26,183 bases of DNA from Owenia fusiformis. Taxonomy: Eukaryota > Annelida > Polychaeta > Sabellida > Oweniidae. The notes under the pieces are model-generated. The model was not told the origin of the DNA and searched no databases. It saw nothing but the letters and a program-made list of their open reading frames with translations. The position numbers and the translations under genes are program-made. Of the stretch, positions 19,375 to 26,183 are shown piece after piece (the first letter of the stretch is position 1; the number at the start of each line of letters is the position of its first letter). The DNA lies in assembly GCA_903813345.2 (NCBI GenBank), contig CAIIXF020000120.1:1-26183 (forward strand). Direction: 5' to 3'.

Positions 19375-20203
19375 ATCCCATCGAACGAAGTTCGGAGGGA
19401 TATAGGGAATGCCTCCGTCCGTACGTACATCCATCCGTCTGTCCGTCCGTCCGGGCAATAACTCAAATACCGTTGGCCCGATTTTGTTCATATTTGGAAT
19501 GTGAATACTATAAGCATTGCACACTGTCCTATGACACTTTTGGTAGAAGGTGGCCATTTTGAAAAATGGCCGCCATTTTAATGTATTTTACTATAACTCG
19601 AAAAGTAGTGGAGCGATTTTGTTCATATTTGGTATGTGAATACTATCAGCATGGCACACTGTCCTATTACACTTTTGGTAGAAGGCGGCCATTTTGAAAA
19701 ACATTTTGAAAAATGGCCGCCATTTTAACGTATTTTACTATAACTCGGAAAGTAGTGGAGCAATTTTGTTCATATTTGGTATGTGAATATTATAAGCATG
19801 GCACACTGTCCTATGACACTTTTGGTAGAAGGCGGCCATTTTGAAAAACATTTTGAAAAATGGCCGCCATTTTAACGCATTTTACTTTAACTCGAAAAGT
19901 AGTGGAGCGATTTTGTTCATATTTGATATGTGAATACTTTAAGCATGGCACATTGTCTAATAAAACTTTGGGGAGTAGTCGCCCATTTTGAAAAATGGCC
20001 ACCGTTTTTATGTGTGTTATTTTACAAGTACGTGTGCGATTTTTCAAAAATTTTAGAGGTGGCTACTTAAAAGCATATTATTTCTTCTGATGACAACTTG
20101 GCTTGTGAGCAACCATTTTGAAAATGATGGCCTTTCTGGTGTGTTGTTTTATGATATTTGCGCTTCGTTTGTAAAAATGCCAGCCATTTCTGTTCGATGG
20201 GAT
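19375..20203. mobile_element. 829-bp element: TIRs, CCGT microsatellite head, 135-147-bp internal units
   Basis: ATCCCATCGAAC (19375-19386) and GTTCGATGGGAT (20192-20203) are perfect 12-bp inverted ends. The left end also forms a hairpin, TCGAACGAAGTTCGGAGGGAT-like. A CCGT/CCAT microsatellite occupies about 19414-19452. Then units led by GTTCATATTTGG start at 19486, 19621, 19768 and 19915 (spacings 135, 147, 147). Each unit includes GGCACACTGTCCTATGACAC and a GGCGGCCATTTT / AAAATGGCCGCC hairpin. No transposase. The organisation is the same as that of 6901-8330. Confidence 0.8.
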
Positions 20204-20940
20204 TCGCTACGCTTTGGCTTTGCCGTTGTTCTGGTTATGTATATTATTATTAAAATGTTTAAAAATGATTGAACTTTACTTTAAGGAACCAGGGCCAGTG
20301 CCTTGCATTTCCGGAAGGTTTAGCAAGGTGGGATTTGCTACTCCGTGGAGTTGCTGTTTTTCTTGTCGAATTATGCTCCCCTGAAAATGGGAGAGACTGC
20401 TCCTGAGCTGTTAGGAGGTAAAACCCGATAGCCTGATCTGTTGCATCTGTAATTTTGAGGATCATATAGGTCCTCTAGAATTCATTCTATCAATGCCTGA
20501 ATCTTGCTGAAATACTGACGCAAGTTGGCAACCTTGATGTATAGCACATTTTTATGAATCAATGCTTAACAATCATTTTCTCAGAAATGAGGCAGAGTAC
20601 CATCTCCTATGTTTTACCATGGCTCAAACACATATTGAACAACATTCTAAATTAATTTCATGCAAATCATTCTAGTGCCTTTGGTATAAAATGGGTCTCA
20701 AACATGATGAAAATGGCACTTTCTGCAATTTTCAGACAATATTATTAACATGGTAGTAAATGAGTGTTACAATATGCGGTAGGGGGAGGTCTAAACCCCA
20801 ATGGATTTGACTGAATTTTTTGTGCTTGTTTTCCTTTTTCAAGAGACCAACTGGGCAAAACTCAATCTTGATTTGAAAAAATAGTTGAAACTGGTGAAAC
20901 ACCCTAGGATAGGATACCCCTGTCAAGTGCAAGTGCTTCA
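20204..20940. other. Intergenic, no supported gene
   Basis: Just outside the element end is a TTCGCTACGCTTTGGC stretch that may belong to it. The remainder has short open frames on both strands without recognisable content. Confidence 0.4.
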
Positions 20941-21115
20941 TCAGCAGAACCCCTCCCGAAGCACTGCCCTCAGCCAGCGTGGATGATCCCGCATGTTCGA
21001 TCTACCCAAGAACACAGCTGGTGAAGGAGTGTCACGAGTGAAGAGGAGGATTCTTCCTGAAATTCTAACCATTCACCTCCAGTGCAAGTGCTCCTCCAGA
21101 TCCCGCTCCAAGGTA
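20941..21115 (+). other. GC-rich block, possible exon or gene fragment
   Basis: This block is clearly richer in G and C than its surroundings and ends at a donor-like CCAAG/GTACGT at 21114. It contains two related words: CAAGTGCAAGTGCTTC near 20926 and CAGTGCAAGTGCTCCTCC near 21080. The plus frame just before the donor (ILPEILTIHLQCKCSSRSRS) is open from about 20995, but the frame before it is broken. It could be a further decayed exon of the relict at 17494-19086, or a separate fragment. The minus-strand 98-residue frame over it is not favoured. Confidence 0.3.
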
Positions 21116-21754
21116 CGTTATGATTGTTCCTACTAGGGACTAGCTGTTTCCTGGTTAATCTGGCCTTTGTTCCTGAAGTCGCATACCCAGGAGTACAAAA
21201 TCCTATAGCAAAAGAGTGGAGAAGAACAAGATGGAGGACAAAGCCGCTAAGCGATCGAGTGTCCAAGTTTAGTGAACAGTGAAGACCGACAAACTTGTAA
21301 TGCTACCTAGCCTAGCTAGAAGGTCCCAAGTCCTTGTAAAAGCAGAGGGCAAGTTTTGTCAAAAATGAACATAAATGTGTTTATACAATATTGTTCAAAG
21401 TTGTGTGGGCTTCACCAAGGAAGTAATATTCTTTGGTTTGGGTTCAACTCCCAAATGACTTGATATTGTATTTACTTGTTAATGTTCTCTTCATCTCTTC
21501 AATTCATTCCCATTAACATGATTAAACATGATTCAATTTTAAATGTACAACTCCTCATTTGCATTACTAGACCCAATAAAAAGATCTCTTGAAGGGATTT
21601 GATCATGATATGACATGACATGATATAGTAATTTTAGATAGAGATTGATTTTGACAATTGTGCTTGATTGTGTCAACAGATATACTTGATTGTGCTAGAA
21701 TTGATCCATTTCACAAACCCGTCAATGTATTTACTAATTGCTCTCAAAGAACAC
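21116..21754. other. Intergenic, AATAAA at 21575
   Basis: An AATAAA word at 21575-21580 is the only transcript-like signal, and no clear upstream gene end supports it. A tRNA T-arm-like hairpin at 21438-21454 is isolated. Confidence 0.35.
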
Positions 21755-22275
21755 TAGGACCTGACCCCCTTTGGTGGGCCCAGAATTTTTTTCTTATTGG
21801 AAATCTTTTTGGAAGGCCTTAAAAATGTTTTTTTTGGGCATAATTTGGCATTTTTTGGCCAATTTATCAAAAATGGGCCTTAACTTTTTTTTCAAAATTG
21901 GACCAAATTTTGGGTTTTAAGGGCGCAAGCTAAGAATCTTTTTACATATTCAAAATTTGCCCCCCCCCCCCTTGTTAATTTCTGGATCGGCCACTGCAGG
22001 GGTGGGGGTGCAACTTCCAAGGCTGACAAAACAGTTCAGGTAAAAAAGGTCCAGTAATGCCCAAAAAGGCCCACTAATTTGGGCACAGGCAATGGAACAT
22101 AGAAATAATCCCCCCCACTCTCTGTATATAAGTAAATAAATATTTATTTACTTATATATAGAGAGTGGGTTGGGATTATTTCTATGTTCCATTGCCTGTG
22201 AATTTGGGGCTTTTTGGAAGGGTGGCTGTCCCCCCAGATCCGCCAGTGAGCTTGTTCATCATACTGGGCACTTTA
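21755..22275. mobile_element. Remnants of GGATC-ended, G/C-run MITEs
   Basis: The end CTGGATCGGCCACTG at about 21982-21996 and the end CCAGATCCGCCAGTG at about 22236-22250 resemble the complement of the CAGTGGCGGATCC end at 22276. Interiors share AAGGCC, GGGCCTTA and TTTTTTGGGC words and a poly-C run near 21960. These are probably two older, partial copies of the family whose complete copy is 22276-22553. Confidence 0.5.
22084..22200. mobile_element. 117-bp hairpin MITE with 8-bp target duplication (hAT-like)
   Basis: The element is a near-complete palindrome. The arms begin CACAGGCAATGGAACATAGA and end with the complement, meeting at an AAATATTT centre, with only a few differences (around the C-run and one G/A). 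The perfect octamer AATTTGGG lies directly outside both ends (22076-22083 and 22201-22208). CA...TG ends with an 8-bp duplication are characteristic of hAT transposons. It is inserted in the older G/C-run MITE. Confidence 0.88.
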
Positions 22276-22553
22276 CAGTGGCGGATCCAGGAACCAACAG
22301 GGGGGGGGGCCAAATTTGAGGTCAGAGAAAGACCATCCGAGCGGAAAAATTTGAGGCCCATTTTCTTCAAAATTTGGCCTAAAATTAAAAAAATAAGGCC
22401 TTAGAAGGCCCAATAATGACCAAAAGGCCCACTTTTTGGGGCCTTAAGGCCTTTTTTGGCCCAAATTTTTTTTGGGCCCAACTTTTTTTTTTCTTGGCGA
22501 ACCTTAGGGGGGGGGGGGGCGGGCCCCATGGGCCCCCCCCGGATCCGCCATAG
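22276..22553. mobile_element. 278-bp MITE with CAGTGGCGGATCC ends and G-runs
   Basis: CAGTGGCGGATCC at 22276 and GGATCCGCCATAG ending at 22553 are inverted with about 10 of 13 matches. G-runs sit inside the left end and G- and C-runs inside the right end. The interior is full of GGCCTTA, GGCCCA and AAATTTTT words in both orientations, so it folds extensively. Several short open frames over it are low-complexity artefacts. Confidence 0.65.
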
Positions 22554-22719
22554 CTTTCTAACCCTATGCGCAAAACATCTCGTTAAAAGTCCGTTGCAGT
22601 TAGCCAACATATCCATAGTTAAGAGTTAATTACTAGGAACCCTTCTAATAAAAGCAATGAAAATTCTGATTTTAAAATCATCGAAAATAACACGAACGAG
22701 TCAAATAATGTACCGTTCG

Positions 22720-23262
22720 TTTTATTGCAAAGGCGGGTTTGGATGACGGCAAACCCGGGTTTTGAGGGCGCAACTTATGGCAACGAGTGCTTCTGAATTT
22801 TTCAGACAGAATAAATGTATATGTCATCAGTAATTGGAAAAGTTCTTGGTAATTATAGGTATGAAAGTTTCTAAACAGGATTTGATCGTCAAAATTTGTG
22901 AATTTGCGAAGATAAAACTGCATATATAAAACTGCATATATATGTCCTGCGTGCATTAAAACTGAAATGATGATTGGGTTTCAATTAGATTTTTTTGATT
23001 TCACTATGACCCACTCCCTCTTTATAATCCAAAGTGAGCGTGACATTTAACTGTATGATCAAACCTTTTTAATAGTTCAACATTTCTACAGAATGTAGGC
23101 ATCAGTTAACTTTTTTATCATTTTGTTCATCCCCAAATACTTATGCCACTCCCCTCGTATTAAAATACTAAAAATTACGCATGTGTATGTCATTAGTATC
23201 TGGAAAAAGATTTTGGTGATTATAAGTTTGATGGATGCTATGGAAAAAGGATTCGATTGTCA
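22720..23262. repeat. Dispersed repeat family, copy 2
   Basis: This copy shares ordered blocks with 15962-16600: GTATGTCAT-AGT-TGGAAAA, ATATATGTCCTGC, TGATGATTGGGTTTCAATTAG, CTATGACCCACTCC, AATCCAAAGTGAGCGTGAC and CATTTAACTGTATG. A second start (GATGGATGCTATGGAAA, GATTGTCAA) at about 23229-23262 indicates tandem units here too. It is interrupted at about 23262 by a MITE. Confidence 0.7.
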
Positions 23263-23263
23263 A

Positions 23264-23739
23264 GCAAAGGAACGCATGTTGTTTGTAGAATGAATCGGGG
23301 CAGTTTTCATGCATTTTGCTTGTGTTTTTTATCTTAAAAACATCAATACACTTTAAACCATTTTATTGACTATAAGACTGCACCATATAATCCCCCAAAA
23401 AATATTTCTCTTTTTCAAGGATTACCTATAGATCAACACCCGGGTTTTTTATTTTTCAAACTTCAGAGGGCTGGGAATCATTGATTACGATCATATAAAT
23501 GCTGTTTTAAAATAGGGTTTAATGTATGCCAATAATTTCTCATTGAGGAATTTCCCATAGCAATCCTATGGTATCCAAGCAGATTGTGAGATAACAGGAA
23601 AGTTAATAATTAATAGATACCTCATTGGGTTGTGATATAAACCAAAACAATAGTCAATAAAATGTTTTAAAGTGTATAAAGAGAAATGCATGGAAAAAAC
23701 TCCCCCGATTCATTCTACAAACAACTCGCGGTCCGTTTG
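23264..23739. mobile_element. ~476-bp MITE with ~85-bp inverted arms
   Basis: The left arm GTTGTTTGTAGAATGAATCG (23278), through CACTTTAAACCATTTTATTG to about 23373, pairs with 23650-23725 read on the complement, with small indels. The outer ends CAAAGGAACGCAT and ATGCG-like CTCGCGGTCCGTTTG also match loosely, extending the element to about 23264-23739. It sits inside the dispersed repeat: GATTGTCAA on the left and TTTGTGAATT on the right are contiguous in the uninterrupted copy at 22885-22907. Non-coding. Confidence 0.75.
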
Positions 23740-24182
23740 TGAATTCATGTAGACTTGTAGATTTTCTTTAGAGCAACAAATGAAAACAATCTACCTGTCT
23801 ACTTTGCTACTCTTGTTCCCATGACTCATACATCTCTTCATCACTTTTGATCATCAGAACCATACCGGCTACGATATAATATATCTTCTGACATTGGTTA
23901 AGAGTAGATACTATATTTCCCAGTGTCAAATTTTAGCTAGATGATGGGGGATGTACTATAATAGGAGGTCACGGGGTAGGTACAATGCTGTCCAAATGAA
24001 AACCTCAACAATACAACCAACAATTAACAGACACGCAAAGTTCCTTATTGGTATAAAAAGATTCAGTCCCAAACATGTTGTTTATGAGGATCATTGATGA
24101 AGATAACAGTTCACGTCCATTTGACAGCTTCACAGGCAACATTACTGTAAAATTACATACAGTTGTGTATCTCTAACAGTAT
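23740..24182. other. Intergenic stretch
   Basis: No gene or clear repeat is seen. Confidence 0.4.
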
Positions 24183-24320
24183 CATATGGTACCGTTTGGG
24201 CTATGGTACTTGGTACGGTAATTTGTGGTACCATAGACTTAAATAGTATTGTACGGTACCATGGACACTGTACAGCACCATAAAAGAATGGTACTGTACG
24301 GTACTATTAATGTACCATGA
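24183..24320. repeat. Degenerate GGTAC-rich low-complexity region
   Basis: The self-complementary words GGTAC, GGTACC and GTACGG recur about ten times (ATGGTACCGTTTGGGC, TGGTACTTGGTACGG, GTGGTACCATAG, GTACGGTACCATGG, ATGGTACTGTACGGTACT). The region can form many alternative hairpins. Confidence 0.65.
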
Positions 24321-24449
24321 GTGCAGATTGGTGGTGTTAATCAAGCCATTTGATATCACAGAATCAAGACTCCCACATGCATATCATCAGGACTCCCACC
24401 GCTTACTCAAGTCAAAAAATCCAGCCACACGCCTAACCATCGACAAGGT

Positions 24450-24897
24450 ACAGTGACAAAATATACCGTAGTACACTTTCGATGTACGATGTCACTTTTT
24501 AACGGATTTGAAGCAAAGACAACGATGCAGGTGTGATGTAAGTTTTTTTAAATTAATCTTTGGAATACTTGAAAGATTTCATGTTTAATTTCGTGTGTAT
24601 TCGTTTAGGAAGACATTTAACTTTCTAATAACGTTAAAAGATTTTCGAACGGTGCTCAATTTTTTTCGTAGTCAATCTACCCACGAAAATTGATCAGATG
24701 GAAAATGTTGGGTTCTTCACATTTCCTTTGATCATTTTTTCCCCTTTTGCCTAAGAGTGTCGATTATTTTTATGAGAATATGTTTTTCTATACTACACAA
24801 TTTAGGATGGATGGAGATTAATATATATTCAAGTATTTATTGTAATTTAAAAACATCATAAATACTCGTTGTCAACTCGAATGTACGTTGTCACTGT
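24450..24897. mobile_element. Possible 448-bp element with ACAGTGACAA inverted ends
   Basis: ACAGTGACAA (24450-24459) and TTGTCACTGT (24888-24897) are perfect inverted copies. In addition, CTTTCGATGTACGATGTCAC near 24475 and ACTCGAATGTACGTTGTCAC near 24875 are related direct repeats. The interior is AT-rich and non-coding. Because it ends close to the retrotransposon, it may instead be part of that element's 5' region or an insertion junction. Confidence 0.35.
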
Positions 24898-24983
24898 AAT
24901 TGATAGATTGATAGATAGCTCAAGGTGGATTTGGCTGAAGAGGAAAGACAGGTAGTGTCCTTCAGCGAGTGATGGTTAAGATC

Positions 24984-26183
24984 AGCCATAACTGTCCCAC
25001 TCAGTGGAAGCATACAGGTTAAGGGGCGAAATGCTTTTGGTACTGAGGTACCTGCTGATGACGCTGTGAAGGACTCCCACATGTTTCTCTTAGACACCAA
25101 CCACCGTTGTGCGTATCCCTGTTCAAATTGTAGCGATGCATCGCCGATGTTTATAAGAAATGTAACCTGATATTTCAGTGACGATGGGGAAAGGCCCGTT
25201 GCCATCTGTGAAAGAGCAGATGACAGTTTCGGAAAGACGACAACACAGGTGTTAGGGCCAGCAACCCGAAGCACCTTAACTTTAAAGCTACAAGTAGGAA
25301 TAAAAGAGAATGCCCCCAAGCAGACCGAAAGGTGGGGGGGGGACGATCTGCACATGACGGATGAAAACGATAATGACCAAAGCAATGATGTGTGGATTAC
25401 GAATAGGACTCTGAATGATGACATCGACGCAATTGAGATGAGAAGACGTTGCGGGAGTTGCGGAGGCACTTTTAAGAATGAAAGAGGAGTAAAGATCCAC
25501 CAAGGAAAGACTCGGTGCAAGGAGAAGCTAAAACAGCATAAGGCAGTGGAAACAGATGAGGCGTTAGCCAAATATGTGAATACTGCTCATAATTCGAAGA
25601 AGGTCTGCAGCCAGGAGGCACACCACAGAGCTACTAACCTTCTAGTTGAAGCCAATCCTACCACAGAGGGAGCGTTCAAAGTAAGGACCTCATTCAGGAA
25701 AGAAAGCCAAGACTCAACCTACCAGTAGCAACAGACAAGCGATGGACAGAATTTGACAGCGAACTTGAGACTATCCTTAATAACACCCTTAGAGGAAACT
25801 CAAAGAGGAAACTCGAAGCCATGACCAGTATCATATATGAGGTATGCGAGGAGAAGTTTGGGTCAAAGGGTGCAGGAGTGAAACGACAACAACCTGCTGG
25901 GCGGAGTAGACGTCAGAAAGAGATAGCTTCTCTTAGACAGGAAAGTCGGAACCTTCAGCGACAATTGAAGGCTACACCACTAGCCAGCGAGAGAGATGGC
26001 ATCAGACATCTCCAGCATATCCTCCACCAAAGGCTGGTGCAATTGAGGAAAGCTGAGAATATTAGGAAGAGAAGACGAGACAAACAAAAGACAAGAAAGG
26101 CCTTCTTTGACAATCCTTAAAAGTTTACTCCAGACTTGTTGGGGAAGCCGAAGAGCGGTTGCCTTGAGTGTCCTCAAAAGGAA
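24984..26183 (+). pseudogene. Decayed non-LTR retrotransposon ORF, 5' part (cut by window end)
   Basis: A plus-strand reading runs from about 24984 with one in-frame TGA (25168-25170) to 25728. It contains a C2HC zinc knuckle, RCGSCGGTFKNERGVKIH followed by a Cys five residues on (Cys at codons starting 25450 and 25459, His 25498, last Cys 25516). From about 25680 the sense moves to another frame (WTEFDSELETILNN, KLEAMTSIIYEVCEEKFG), then a basic, helical region (RRQKEIASLRQESRNLQRQL, RKRRRDKQKTRKAFFDNP). A TAA at 26118-26120 breaks it, but family-like sequence continues to the window end (KFTPDLLGKPKSGCLECP). This order, a CxxC...KNERGxKIH finger followed by a basic FxxNPxxFTxxLLGxxxSGxLxC segment, is what I associate with the region N-terminal to reverse transcriptase in retroelements of fish and invertebrates. 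The reverse transcriptase itself would lie beyond the window. Clade not assigned. Confidence 0.7.

Noticed and set aside
21438-21454. tRNA-like T-arm (TTGGG stem, TTCAACT loop, CCCAA) with a B-box-like GGTTCAACTCC
   Set aside because: No matching acceptor stem, anticodon arm or A box could be found at the right distance, so no tRNA or SINE is called.
22182-22616. Several proline- or glycine-rich short open frames
   Set aside because: They come from G/C runs and hairpins of the GGATCC-ended MITEs.
24891-25571. 226-residue open frame on the minus strand
   Set aside because: It is antisense to the zinc-knuckle reading on the plus strand, which has clear family-like residues; the minus frame has no recognisable motif.

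Overview
This window looks like a piece of a metazoan nuclear genome, most likely a marine invertebrate. It is AT-rich, its one recognisable host gene is split by GT-AG introns, and most of the rest is small non-autonomous DNA transposons, palindromes and satellites. The exact phylum cannot be read from the sequence. There is no sign of bacterial operon structure, CRISPR, rRNA or a complete tRNA.

Layout. 1-2059: the last three coding exons (442-564, 1477-1536, 1889-2059, + strand) of ALG14, the membrane subunit of the UDP-GlcNAc transferase that adds the second GlcNAc in N-glycan precursor synthesis. The N-terminal exons lie upstream of the window. Intron 1 carries a 472-bp MITE whose 9-bp target duplication overlaps the splice donor. 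2645-4876: a dense nest of palindromic elements, including two copies of one 139-bp palindrome. 5290-5823, 11338-12404 and 14751-15559: three copies of a TIR element family whose body carries RAC/GTY triplets spaced about 10.5 bp apart, close to one DNA helical turn. 6901-8330 and 19375-20203: two elements with CCGT-type microsatellite heads and internal tandem units containing GCCATTTT. 8629-9564: a nested inverted-repeat element. 10111-10957: an 847-bp near-perfect hairpin. 13354-14130: a 68/65-bp minisatellite with dimeric order. 15962-16600 and 22720-23262: a dispersed repeat family.

17494-19086 holds a spliced-looking but frame-broken coding relict of unknown family, with a possible related fragment near 20950-21115. 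21960-22553 is a cluster of G/C-run MITEs with GGATCCGCC-type ends, containing a 117-bp hairpin flanked by a perfect 8-bp duplication. 24984-26183 is the 5' part of a decayed non-LTR retrotransposon open reading frame with a zinc knuckle; it is cut by the window edge.

Only ALG14 appears to be a functional gene here. The other genes do not form a pathway with it. The main biological content is transposon accumulation next to and inside ALG14. The most unusual signal is the helically phased repeat family.
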